Shown here piece after piece: positions 8,201 through 15,851 of a stretch of 22,884 nt of DNA. Source of the DNA: an uncultured Lachnospiraceae bacterium (GTDB lineage Bacteria; Bacillota; Clostridia; Lachnospirales; Lachnospiraceae); contig CAJOQO010000093.1 in the NCBI GenBank assembly GCA_905236545.1, forward strand, positions 1-22,884, in the 5' to 3' direction. The number at the start of each line of letters is the position of its first letter. Within the stretch, counting starts at the first letter, position 1. Under the pieces are notes generated by a model. The model was not told the DNA's origin. It searched no databases and worked only from the letters and a program-made list of their open reading frames with translations. Made by a program: the position numbers and the translations under genes.

Positions 8201-9060
8201 GACCGGAGGTGCTGGCCGGAAGCATCCGGATCAGGAAGGAGCAGGAGAGGCAGCTGGAGTCTTTGTTTACCCAAAGCCCGGATGAGGTGACGGATCCGGC
8301 ACTGCGGACCCGCCTGGACGATATGCTTTCCTGGAATTACACCCATGATACGGAGCGCATGCAGATCCCCGCGAAGCTGTCCGTGTCGGAGATTAAACAT
8401 GAAGCTTACGCGGCGGAGATCAGGCGCATCATGGAAGAGGAGGACGGTACGCCGTGGCAGGAGAGCGATGCTTCAAAGATACCGCAGCCGCAGTTCCTGA
8501 AGGAGATCCGGGAAAAGGAGAAGCTTTCCGCAGCGGCGATGGGGAGCGTATACCATCTTGTGCTTGCCAGCCTGGACCTTACCGGGCCCTGCACACGGCA
8601 GAGTGTTCAGGCACTGTTGGAAACGATGGTTAATTGTGATAGAATCCAGAAGGAAGAGGCGTCGAGGCTCGAGGTCGGAAAGATCATGGCATTTCTTTCC
8701 TCCGGCCTTGCCGGACGCATGCAGGCTGCGGCGCGCAGAGAGAAGCTCTGGCGCGAAGCTCCTTTTGTGGTTTCAAAAAGCGCGGCCGGCATCCGCCCTG
8801 AGTGGAGCGCGGACGAGCAGGTCCTGATCCAGGGGATCATCGATGCTTTTTTTATCGAGGAAGACCAGGTGATACTGGTTGATTATAAGACGGATACTGC
8901 CGCTCCCGGAGACGAAGAGAGTCTGGTCAGAAGATACCGCACACAGTTCCTCCTCTATGCGGATGCATTGGAGAACCTGCTGAGGATGCGGGTAACAGAG
9001 GCCTGGCTCTATTCGCTGAGTCTGCAGAAGGCGATCAGGGTGGACCTGCAGGGACCGTGA
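5191..9060 (+). CDS. addA: ATP-dependent helicase/nuclease subunit A (AddA)
   Basis: This is the 3'-5' UvrD-type helicase and nuclease subunit of AddAB, 1289 residues. All superfamily 1 motifs are seen: Q-motif WTAEQKQVI at 4-12; Walker A AAAGSGKT at 23-30; Ia TFTNAAAASL; II IDEYQD at 411-416; III GDMKQSIYRFR from 438; IV HQNFRSR from 476; V MTMHKSKGLEFPVVF from 834; VI YVAMTRAE from 911. The nuclease domain has H1122, D1218, D1231 and K1233 (VDYKTD) and a downstream TQFLLYA with Q1252. The start at 5191 fits the protein family and lies inside the end of addB. Odd point: residues about 519-575 are a proline-, serine-, glutamate- and alanine-rich low-complexity stretch between motif IV and the next helicase block, which makes the protein longer than B. 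subtilis AddA (about 1230 residues). Confidence 0.97.
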   Translation: MPEWTAEQKQVIESRSQSLLVSAAAGSGKTAVLVQRILDKILDPSAGVDIDRMLVVTFTNAAAASLRSKIRTRLEEEAAGCDPERVRLAMRQLSMLAGDHIETIDRFCREIVLDHADALEIDPSFRIADGGEIELLQSEVVSQVIEEEADASDQTDGAFSDLARLYAPGRTDEALEGLILDFYNFSMSHEFPGMWRHRCADLYRQEADGSAWMQEMTRMIRMQLEEVRASLLEGISLCGVPGGPYHYRQAMEDHLSYVERLLRCGSAAEYADRLKDFAWPRPGSKKRGKDAPPVDETLEKQGKEIRERAKKTLTRLMERFFFAPEEQIDDMRRRTARYMDALVRLTDRFEDLFSREKAARRIADFSDVAHWALRVLICVGEDGMPVPDEEGNYVRTRLAQEYADYFQEIYIDEYQDSNRVQEILLRSISREGGRFMVGDMKQSIYRFRMADPQIFLEKAKTYREEEDAPERRIDLHQNFRSRACILDAVNLIFRQIMRAELGGVEYTKEQELRAGYRFPVSGAGPALPDEASSEPMPSAEPPSDPESPSESGEPPCEPAGAVSGADASQAGGMVPELLLAEKDDVEGASSGAEAEAVIVAERIRHMAGRMQIFDKEKNLWRPVRYQDITILLRTASGWAETFSRVLDEYGIPNRPDASTGYFDAVEVRTILAYLSVLDNPRQDIPLAASLRSVIGELEDRELAVIRTEQRGGSLYDSITAYAGSGKEPLIRRKLEHFLEMTRRLRAYVKDTPIHLLLWKIFDETGYENRISQMEGGRQKRANLALLTDMAITFEQTSYRGLFHFVRYVEKLRKAQKDIGQAPGSGGQENLVRIMTMHKSKGLEFPVVFVSGLNKGFNLQDARGRIVMHEHLGAGLDFRDPGRMGRMPNRIRSVIAQRIESDSIGEELRVLYVAMTRAEQKLILTGCVDSRQKAVTKALACRSCSETMLPEFMIRSAAGMLDWILAALSRHSAERDFFDSGRWEGLPFREDGLLQLPGRILIRTGPEVLAGSIRIRKEQERQLESLFTQSPDEVTDPALRTRLDDMLSWNYTHDTERMQIPAKLSVSEIKHEAYAAEIRRIMEEEDGTPWQESDASKIPQPQFLKEIREKEKLSAAAMGSVYHLVLASLDLTGPCTRQSVQALLETMVNCDRIQKEEASRLEVGKIMAFLSSGLAGRMQAAARREKLWREAPFVVSKSAAGIRPEWSADEQVLIQGIIDAFFIEEDQVILVDYKTDTAAPGDEESLVRRYRTQFLLYADALENLLRMRVTEAWLYSLSLQKAIRVDLQGP

Positions 9061-9114
9061 ATCGTAACTTTGCTTTTTATAAGGAACATCAGAAAAGGAA
9101 CAACAGGAAAGTTC

Positions 9115-12100
9115 ATGCAGGCAGTACGCAGACATACAGGCAAGTATTATTTTCTGACCGGGATGCTGGTTTCGGTTATTCTGGCCGGAATCGGTTTCAT
9201 CGTGATCGGAGTATGGCCGTTCGGCGACGGAACCGTACTGATCATTGATTCGCTTCACCAGTACCTCCCCTTCTATACGGACTATCACGAGAAGCTGACA
9301 TCCGGGCAGAGTCTCCTGTACTCCTTCTCCGCGGGGCTGGGTTACAACTTCTGGGCGACCTGGGCGTATTACCTGGCAAGTCCGCTCAATTTTCTGATCG
9401 CTCTTGTCCCGACGCAGAACGTGTGCGATTTCATGGATCTGATGATCCTCATCAAGATCGGCCTTTGCGGCGGGTGCATGACCTGGTACCTGCACCGCAG
9501 GAATACACGGTCATTTGCTCTGAGCGTTGCTTTCGGCACGATGTTCGCTCTGAGCAATTTCATGATCGGATATTATTTCAACCTGATGTGGCTGGATTCG
9601 GTCGCGATGCTTCCGCTGTGCATGTGCGGGATCGAGCAGATCTGCGGAATCGGAGAGAACCGGACGGTTACGGACCGGTCGGATGGAAGGCTCTACGGCC
9701 TTGCGCTGTGCATCGGCGTGTGGTGCAACTATTATATCGGCTTCATGCTGTGTATCTTCTCGGTCCTCTACTTTGCCGTCTGCCTGATCATCGCAGGGAA
9801 ATGCCGTGTGCGGAGATTCTTCACCAGGATCCTTCGTTTCGGATGGTTCTCGCTGCTTGGGGGAGGCTGCGGCGCGGTCGTGCTGCTGCCTGCCTATCGT
9901 GCACTCACGGCCTCAGAGGCGATGCAGAATAACCGCCTTCCGATCACGCTGGAATCCTTCGACAGCTTTCTGGATATGCTGCTGACGCATTTTGCGGGAA
10001 TCAAACCGATCAATATCGCGAATACGCAGGTCGGACTGAACGCGTACTGCGGAGTCATCGTTCTGATTCTCGTTCTGCTGTTTGCGATGGACCGGTACTG
10101 TTCCATCCGGGAGAGGATCGCCAGGATCGCTCTGGCGCTGTTCCTTCTTCTGAGCTTCACCATGAAGACGCTCAATTATATCTGGCATGGATTCCATCAG
10201 CAGAACGGGCTGCCGAACCGGTTCGCATTTGTCTATATCGCGATCCTGCTGACGATGGCCTTCGACGTGCTGCGGGATCTGAAAAAAATGCGCCTGTGGT
10301 GCATCCTGGCGTGCGGTGCGGCGCCGATTGTCTTTGCGCTGGTATGCCTGATCGGACAGTTTGGAGAGGACTACGAGAATCACCCGTATCCGTCCCGCGT
10401 TTTTCTGATCACGATCGCGCTTCTGGCGGGTTACCTGGTTCTGCTTCTGGTGCTCCGTTTCGTACGCATGCCACGAAGAGCGGCAGCGCTGCTTCTCGCG
10501 GCCCTGTGCATCACGGAGGCCGGAGTGAGCGCGGTTTACGGTATCATCTGCAATGATTCTGTCACCCGGTCGATCTATCTGAAGGATCAGGACTCTTACA
10601 AGACCCTGATGGCGCAGATCGGGGATGAGGACTGGTTCCGCTCCGAGGTGGATGCGCAGCGCATGAGGAATGTGACGCTGTTCTGCGGCGGAAACTCCGT
10701 GGTGATGTTCAATTCCACCATGCAGGAGTCTGTCACGGATTTCTGCGACAGGATCGGGATGGAGGCGCGTACCAATAAGAACGGATACAACGGCGTAACA
10801 GATTTGATGAATGATGTGCTTGGCATCCGGTATGTGCTGAGCGCAAACGGGCGGGGCAGCACCCTGTACGGGATGGAAACCCTGACGAAGGACAATAACC
10901 TGACCGTCTATGAGAATCCGGACGCGCTTCCGATCGGATTCCTCGCGAATCCCGGGGTGACAGAGTGGACGCTGTCCGGAGCGACGCCGATCGACGTGCA
11001 GAATGACTTTGTTTCGCTTGCGGCGGGGCATGATCCGATCTATACGCTTGACCGCTATGTGACACTGGAAAATGATGTCAGTACCGGCATAAAGATCCCG
11101 GAAGGCAAGCAGGTATATGTATATCTGCCGAACCGCGTCAAAGAGCTGGTTGTCACGACGCCTGAGTTCAACAAGACCTATACGACCTTTACCGATCATC
11201 TTTATGTGATCGAAGGATGTGACGGATCGGATGAAGCTTCGCTGAAGGCCAGGATCAACGGGGGAGGCACGCAGGAAGCGATCATCTATACCTGCCCGGA
11301 TAAGCTGGAGCAGGAAGTTGTCGACATCTTATCAGAGAGTGTACTTGAAAATGTTGAGGCCCGGGGAAACAAGCTTTCCGGAACCATCGACGCGGCCCGG
11401 GACGGAGAGCTTGTGATTACGGTTCCCTATGACCGGAGCTGGACCTGCATGGTGGACGGGAAAAAGGTGGAGGCAGACTGTATCGGAGAAGCCCTGACAG
11501 GACTTCCCCTTACCAGAGGCAGACATGAGATAAAGATGACCTACATGCCGGGAGGCATGGAGACGGGATTGTGGATCAGCCTGCTCTGTGCCGGTGCAAT
11601 GGTGTTATCCTTCCTGTATGAATGGAAGAAGAGAAAGAAAGAGAGAGCTATGGAGCAGGGGACGGTTGTGACGGACGATGCAGTATGCAGAATCACGGAT
11701 ATTGTTGGTGAGAAAGCTGTTTTCGAGCATGAGAGCATGAAGAAGCATACGACCTTCCGGATCGGCGGGGAGGCTGATCTGTATGTGGTGCCTGAAAGCA
11801 TACCGGATCTTGCACGTGTGCTTGACTGGTGCAGGCAGCAGAGTATTCCATACTATGTAATCGGCAACGGAAGCAACCTTCTTGTGTCGGACGAGGGATA
11901 CAGAGGCGTGATCATACAGATCTCAAAGAATCTTTCCCGGATCCGGGTTGCGGGAAATGAAATCGAAGCCGAGGCCGGGGCTTTGCTTTCGACAGTGGCA
12001 AAAAGAGCGATGGAGGCGTCGCTGACCGGTCTGGAGCCGGTATCCGGGATTCCCGGAACGCTGGGCGGCGCCCTGGTGATGAACGCCGGCGCCTATGGGG

Positions 12101-12612
12101 CAGAGATGAAGGACTTTGTGAAGTCGGTTCGTGTCCTGGACGGATCCGGAATGATCCTTGAACTGCCCGGAGAGGAGATGGAGTTTGGCTATCGCACCTC
12201 CATCGCGATGCAGAGAAACCTCGTGATCCTGTCTGCAACTCTGGTACTCGAAGCCGGGGAAAAGGAACAGATCGCGGCGGCCATGGAAGACATCCGTCAG
12301 AAACGCCAGTTAAAACAGCCGCTTACGGTTCCGAGCGCGGGCTCGACCTTTAAACGGCCGGAAGGCTGTTTTGCCGGCGCATTGATTGATGAAGCAGGCC
12401 TTCGCGGCTACCGCGTCGGGGGAGCGCAGGTTTCGGAGAAGCATTGCGGCTTCGTAGTGAATACGGGGAAGGCGACGGCGGAAGATGTACGGGAGCTGAT
12501 CAGAGAGGTACAGCAGATCGTGTTCGAACACGCGGGCGTGAGGCTGGAGCCCGAGGTTCGGATGCTGGGGTTTGCGCCGGATGAGGCGCAGGAGACACAG
12601 GAGATCAGATGA
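9115..12612 (+). CDS. murB: YfhO-family membrane protein fused in frame to MurB (UDP-N-acetylenolpyruvoylglucosamine reductase)
   Basis: One uninterrupted frame of 1165 residues encodes two proteins that are normally separate. Residues 1 to about 840 are a YfhO-type (GT-C-like) membrane protein: a first membrane helix near 10-33, the conserved loop IIDSLHQYLPF with D45, further helices to about 480, a large probable outside domain and a last helix near 818-838 followed by basic WKKRKK. YfhO of B. subtilis is linked to sugar modification of lipoteichoic acid. Residues about 846-1165 are a complete type II MurB, which uses FAD and NADPH to make UDP-MurNAc. It shows FRIGG at 881-885, GNGSNLL from 917, a PVSGIPGTLGGALVMNAGAYG-like FAD site, R1027 in YRTS, S1077 in AGSTF and E1147 in EPEVR. 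The basic tail puts MurB on the cytoplasmic side, as needed. ATG 9115 is preferred (AGGAAAG just upstream) over TTG 9070. MurB could also start separately at ATG 11650. Confidence 0.85.
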   Translation: MQAVRRHTGKYYFLTGMLVSVILAGIGFIVIGVWPFGDGTVLIIDSLHQYLPFYTDYHEKLTSGQSLLYSFSAGLGYNFWATWAYYLASPLNFLIALVPTQNVCDFMDLMILIKIGLCGGCMTWYLHRRNTRSFALSVAFGTMFALSNFMIGYYFNLMWLDSVAMLPLCMCGIEQICGIGENRTVTDRSDGRLYGLALCIGVWCNYYIGFMLCIFSVLYFAVCLIIAGKCRVRRFFTRILRFGWFSLLGGGCGAVVLLPAYRALTASEAMQNNRLPITLESFDSFLDMLLTHFAGIKPINIANTQVGLNAYCGVIVLILVLLFAMDRYCSIRERIARIALALFLLLSFTMKTLNYIWHGFHQQNGLPNRFAFVYIAILLTMAFDVLRDLKKMRLWCILACGAAPIVFALVCLIGQFGEDYENHPYPSRVFLITIALLAGYLVLLLVLRFVRMPRRAAALLLAALCITEAGVSAVYGIICNDSVTRSIYLKDQDSYKTLMAQIGDEDWFRSEVDAQRMRNVTLFCGGNSVVMFNSTMQESVTDFCDRIGMEARTNKNGYNGVTDLMNDVLGIRYVLSANGRGSTLYGMETLTKDNNLTVYENPDALPIGFLANPGVTEWTLSGATPIDVQNDFVSLAAGHDPIYTLDRYVTLENDVSTGIKIPEGKQVYVYLPNRVKELVVTTPEFNKTYTTFTDHLYVIEGCDGSDEASLKARINGGGTQEAIIYTCPDKLEQEVVDILSESVLENVEARGNKLSGTIDAARDGELVITVPYDRSWTCMVDGKKVEADCIGEALTGLPLTRGRHEIKMTYMPGGMETGLWISLLCAGAMVLSFLYEWKKRKKERAMEQGTVVTDDAVCRITDIVGEKAVFEHESMKKHTTFRIGGEADLYVVPESIPDLARVLDWCRQQSIPYYVIGNGSNLLVSDEGYRGVIIQISKNLSRIRVAGNEIEAEAGALLSTVAKRAMEASLTGLEPVSGIPGTLGGALVMNAGAYGAEMKDFVKSVRVLDGSGMILELPGEEMEFGYRTSIAMQRNLVILSATLVLEAGEKEQIAAAMEDIRQKRQLKQPLTVPSAGSTFKRPEGCFAGALIDEAGLRGYRVGGAQVSEKHCGFVVNTGKATAEDVRELIREVQQIVFEHAGVRLEPEVRMLGFAPDEAQETQEIR
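11650..12612 (+). other. MurB domain with a possible separate internal start
   Basis: ATG 11650 falls exactly where a free-standing MurB would begin: about 39 residues follow before the FRIGG core, as in ordinary clostridial MurB N-termini (SMKKHTTFRIGG). The preceding bases are purine-rich (gaaagagagagct) but hold no clear AGGAGG. MurB might therefore be made only as a fusion, only by internal initiation with readthrough of an eroded yfhO stop, or both ways. The sequence shows only that the frame has no stop between the two domains. Confidence 0.4.
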
Positions 12613-13463
12613 GATTTATCATTGTGACCGGAATGTCCGGATCCGGGAAGACGCAGGCACTGAAGATGCTGGAAGACATGGGGTATTTCTGTGTCGACAA
12701 TCTGCCGCTGGAGCTGGTCGGAAAGTTCGCCGAGCTGGCGTCAAATCCTGCGCAGGAATACAGCAAAGTGGCGCTGGGGCTTGATGTGAGGAGCATATAC
12801 AAGGGCGGAGGCAGTGTAGAGAGCTTTCTTGAGATTCTGAGGGATTATCCGCATGAGATTCTGTTCCTTGACTGCAGCCGGGAACAGCTGATGAGGCGTT
12901 ATAAAGCAACCCGAAGACTGCATCCTCTGGCGAAGGGAGGCCGGCTTGAGGACGGAATCGATGCCGAGCGGAAGTATCTGACGCCCCTTCGCGATGTGGC
13001 GGACTATGTGATCGACACCAGTGATTTCCTGACCAGACAGTTGATGGCAGAACTGTCCCACCTGTTCTCGGAGGAGACCGGGGAGGGAAGAGTTTTCCTT
13101 TCCATCCTGTCATTTGGCTATAAATACGGGATCCCCCCGGATGCGGATCTGGTTTTTGACGTCAGGTTCCTTCCGAACCCGTTCTATGTGGAGGAGCTGA
13201 AGCATAAGACCGGAAATGATACCGAGGTTCAGAAGTATGTCTGCCAGAAAGAAGAGGCGCAGGTGTTTCTGGATAAAGTGAAGGATCTGCTGGTATTCCT
13301 GCTCCCGCGGTATCGCGCCGAGGGGAAACGTCAGCTGATGATCTGCGTTGGATGCACCGGGGGAAGGCATCGTTCCGTGACGATGGCAAATAAACTGGCA
13401 GATGTATTTACCGGCCTTGGCTGGCAGGTTTCGCTGCTCCACAGGGATATCGTCAGACAATAG
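12609..13463 (+). CDS. rapZ: RapZ/YvcJ family nucleotide-binding protein
   Basis: The protein has 284 residues, the usual size. The Walker A motif GMSGSGKT is at residues 8-15, followed by the family block CVDNLPL. LFLDCS and RRYKATRRLHPL lie in the middle, and the C-terminal domain shows SFGYKYGIPPDADLVFDVRFLPNPFY-type sequence and CVGCTGGRHRSV, the conserved substrate or ligand pocket. In E. coli RapZ is an RNA-binding adaptor that controls glucosamine-6-phosphate synthase. In Firmicutes the YvcJ homologue binds nucleotides and its exact role is less clear. The ATG overlaps the MurB stop by 4 nt (ATGA), so translation is coupled. The murB-rapZ-whiA order links it to cell-envelope precursor supply. 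Confidence 0.95.
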   Translation: MRFIIVTGMSGSGKTQALKMLEDMGYFCVDNLPLELVGKFAELASNPAQEYSKVALGLDVRSIYKGGGSVESFLEILRDYPHEILFLDCSREQLMRRYKATRRLHPLAKGGRLEDGIDAERKYLTPLRDVADYVIDTSDFLTRQLMAELSHLFSEETGEGRVFLSILSFGYKYGIPPDADLVFDVRFLPNPFYVEELKHKTGNDTEVQKYVCQKEEAQVFLDKVKDLLVFLLPRYRAEGKRQLMICVGCTGGRHRSVTMANKLADVFTGLGWQVSLLHRDIVRQ

Positions 13464-13471
13464 GAGGCAAG

Positions 13472-14410
13472 ATGTCATTTTCATCCGGAGTGAAGGAAGA
13501 ACTGGCCTCTCAGAACCCTCCCGCAAGACATTGCAGGATCGCGCTGATCGCGGCCCTGTTTCACATGTGTCCTTATCTGAAAAAGGACTGCGCGGGGATA
13601 AGGACGGAAAGCGAGGCTGCCGCCTCGGCCTTTGAAGCTGCGCTCCGGAGGGTCTTACCGGATCCGGTTGAGGTAAACCGCAGCGGCCGGGAGACTACAG
13701 TGACAGTTCATGGGGAGGAGCAGGTCAGACGGTTTCTGGAGATGATGAAGCTCGATACGGTCATTTCTCCTGAAAGCCTGGAGGAAGACGGAAAGGAACT
13801 GGTCAGGCGCGCGAGGATCCCCTCGATCCTGCTCCAGAAAACATGCTGCAGGAGGGCTTTTCTGAGAGGACTGTTCCTCGCGGCGGGGTCGGTCAGCGAT
13901 CCGTCAAAAAGCTATCATCTGGAGATTGCCCCCCTTCTGGAGACGGAGGCGGATCAGATCATGAAGCTGCTGTCCTCCATCGGATTCTCCGCAAAGTGCA
14001 CGCGGCGCAAGGGCCGCTGCGTGGTTTATCTGAAGGAGGGCGCCCAGATCTCCAATTTCCTGGGGGCAACCGGCGCGACGGGCAGTCTGATGAAGCTGGA
14101 AAATGCAAGGATCCTCCGGGATATTGCGGGGAATATCAACAGGCAGGTAAATTTTGAGGCGGCGAACCTGAAGAAGACCGGGATCGCGTCCGAAAGGCAG
14201 CTGGGAGATATTGCCCTGATTGAGCGCACGGTGGGGGTCAGTTCCCTTCCGCCGATCCTGCAGGAGGCGGCCCGCCTGAGAGTCGAGAACCCGGACAAGA
14301 GTCTGCAGGAGCTGGCGGAATCCTGCCATCCGCCGGTCGGAAGAAGCGGGATGAATCACAGACTCCAGCGAATCGCCCGGATCGCGGAGAAGATACGGGA
14401 GAAGGGCTGA
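13472..14410 (+). CDS. whiA: WhiA, DNA-binding sporulation/cell-division regulator
   Basis: The protein has 312 residues, the normal WhiA length. It has the MSFSSGVKEEL start typical of Firmicutes WhiA. The degenerate homing-endonuclease (LAGLIDADG-like) core is visible around CCRRAFLRGLFLAAGSVSDP and YHLEI. The C-terminal helix-turn-helix runs from about residue 230 (NLKKTGIASERQLGDI) to the end (GRSGMNHRLQRIARIAEKI). WhiA binds DNA and is needed for sporulation septation in Streptomyces. In B. subtilis it affects division and chromosome segregation. AGGAGG at 13462-13467 overlaps the rapZ stop and gives tight coupling, with 8 nt between the genes. A degenerate repeat rather than a terminator follows. 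Confidence 0.95.
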   Translation: MSFSSGVKEELASQNPPARHCRIALIAALFHMCPYLKKDCAGIRTESEAAASAFEAALRRVLPDPVEVNRSGRETTVTVHGEEQVRRFLEMMKLDTVISPESLEEDGKELVRRARIPSILLQKTCCRRAFLRGLFLAAGSVSDPSKSYHLEIAPLLETEADQIMKLLSSIGFSAKCTRRKGRCVVYLKEGAQISNFLGATGATGSLMKLENARILRDIAGNINRQVNFEAANLKKTGIASERQLGDIALIERTVGVSSLPPILQEAARLRVENPDKSLQELAESCHPPVGRSGMNHRLQRIARIAEKIREKG

Positions 14411-14421
14411 AGGAAACGTAA

Positions 14422-14493
14422 GAAGCATCAGAAAAGGCTGAAGCTGCAGAAAAAAGCCGGAGACCCGTGAGAAGCAGCAGAAAAAGCCGGAGA
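14422..14493 (+). repeat. Three degenerate direct repeats between whiA and the transporter gene
   Basis: Copies of a roughly 20-24 nt unit resembling gaagcagcagaaaaagccgg lie at 14422-14441, 14440-14463 and 14471-14493. The last two are nearly identical apart from one A. They fill most of the 117-nt gap between the whiA stop and the next ATG. No hairpin terminator is seen, so transcription may continue. They look like slippage or tandem duplication of intergenic sequence. Confidence 0.5.
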
Positions 14494-14527
14494 TGCGTGG
14501 GATACAGGTGAAGGAAGGTAGATCAAC

Positions 14528-15742
14528 ATGCCGGTCGCATATTTGGTTTCCATCACGCTTGCGCTGTTTTCCGGAGCACTTCCGGCCCAGATCCTGGGTG
14601 TGCTCTGGGAACCGATCAGTAAGAGCATGGAAGTGGATATCCCGTATATCGCGCTGTTAAGGCTCCTGGGAGGCGCAGGCGCGGCTGCCGCAGTGATCCT
14701 TTCCGACAGGATCCGGGGATATATCCTTGCCAGGGATCTTATCGTAGGAGCGATCGCGCTGGAGGCTCTTTGCCTGATCGGATTCTCGATGTCAAGGGAA
14801 TACTGGAACCTGGCAGTCTGGATAACAGCGCTTGGTTTCTCCGGCGGGATGGGCCTGTCTCTTATCTGCTATCTGCTCCGCGGGACATATTCCAGGAAAA
14901 CATGCCTGCTGTTTGTCAGCAGTGCGCTGGGCATCACTGCGGGAGTATACTTTGTCTCATACGTTCTTTCCCTGGGAAGAAGCTGGCGTACAGCCTGTCA
15001 GGGGCTCGCCATCGGGCAGGTTGTTCTGTGCATCGTCGTTTTCCTTCTGCGGCGTACCGTTCTGCGGGATGTCGCGGCGATCCTGCGCAGACAGAAACTG
15101 GAGGAAGGGATCCGGAGAGAAAGACGCAGAGAGAAGCTGATCCGGGAACAGGGAGCGGTAGATGAGCGTCAGCAGGATGCTTATCTGGTGAGACTGCTGT
15201 TCCTGTATGCTTCCGTTTTGTGCTGTGGCCTGCTGCTTCTGTCTGCGGTTCATCTGATCCATCTCGCAGCGGTTTCACAAGGTTCCGCCTCCGCGGATCC
15301 CGGCGAGGGCATCCTGACGGTATGCGTTTCCATGGCAGCAGGACGGGCGGTTTTCTACTTTCTGAGGCGCAGCGCAAGGAGCGCGTGGGCGATCGGATCG
15401 GTTCTGACCATTGGCTGCCTGCTGGCCTGCACGGCGGCCGCCTGGGCAGGATATACCGGCAGCATGCTTTTTGTTCTGGCGCGAATCGGAACAGGGTGCG
15501 GAGCCGGACTGATCTTTCCGAATGTGATCCAGGCGGAGGATGAGCGATTTGATGATGAGGCGCAGACCACCATGGCCGGCCTGATCCCGGCATTCTATCT
15601 CGGCGCGGCTGCGGTCATTACTCCTTTTTCACAGATGATGGCCGGAGCCTCCACGATGAAGAACTGCTTTCAGGCGATGCTGGTGCTTGCAGGCTGTATG
15701 GGAGGCTGCCTTGCCTTTGCCGGCACGAGGGTGAGGAGGTAA
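14528..15742 (+). CDS. MFS-like transporter, 12 predicted membrane helices
   Basis: This 404-residue integral membrane protein has about twelve hydrophobic segments arranged six plus six. They are separated by a strongly basic cytoplasmic loop (about residues 175-215, with RRERRREK). Segments 1-6 lie roughly in the first 175 residues. The second half contains a glycine-rich helix (ARIGTGCGAGLIFPN) typical of major facilitator carriers. No motif identifies a substrate. AAGGAAGG at 14511-14518, 9 nt before the ATG, supports the start. It sits in line with whiA and the kinase-like gene downstream, probably on the same transcript. Odd point: its last codons and stop lie inside a 37-bp sequence that is repeated exactly just downstream. 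A different polytopic membrane family cannot be excluded. Confidence 0.75.
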   Translation: MPVAYLVSITLALFSGALPAQILGVLWEPISKSMEVDIPYIALLRLLGGAGAAAAVILSDRIRGYILARDLIVGAIALEALCLIGFSMSREYWNLAVWITALGFSGGMGLSLICYLLRGTYSRKTCLLFVSSALGITAGVYFVSYVLSLGRSWRTACQGLAIGQVVLCIVVFLLRRTVLRDVAAILRRQKLEEGIRRERRREKLIREQGAVDERQQDAYLVRLLFLYASVLCCGLLLLSAVHLIHLAAVSQGSASADPGEGILTVCVSMAAGRAVFYFLRRSARSAWAIGSVLTIGCLLACTAAAWAGYTGSMLFVLARIGTGCGAGLIFPNVIQAEDERFDDEAQTTMAGLIPAFYLGAAAVITPFSQMMAGASTMKNCFQAMLVLAGCMGGCLAFAGTRVRR

Positions 15743-15825
15743 GAAGGGCTGTCCTGCCTTTGCCGGCACGAGGGTGAGGAGGTAAGAAGGGAACAAGGGC
15801 TGTCCTGCCTTTGCCGGTACGGGAG
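15712..15825 (+). repeat. Tandem direct repeat duplicating the 3' end of the transporter gene
   Basis: The 37 bases at 15712-15748, which include the last codons and the TAA stop (15740-15742) of the transporter gene, recur without change at 15755-15791. A third, partial copy starts at 15806 and loses identity after about 13 nt. The unit carries GAGGAGGT, which resembles a ribosome binding site. The copies fill the gap before the kinase-like gene. A recent tandem duplication is the simplest reading. Confidence 0.85.
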
Positions 15826-15851
15826 AGAGAAGAGAAGGAGGCTGCGGCGGT

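Noticed and set aside
9070..9114. TTG start at 9070 for the YfhO/MurB protein
   Set aside because: It has no ribosome binding site and adds 15 basic residues; the ATG at 9115 follows AGGAAAG.
9913..11199. Minus-strand open frame of 428 residues inside the YfhO part
   Set aside because: It is very rich in R, Q and H, typical of an antisense shadow of a membrane protein, with no domain.
14422..14493. CRISPR-like array after whiA
   Set aside because: The units are degenerate, overlapping, unevenly spaced and without unique spacers or cas genes.
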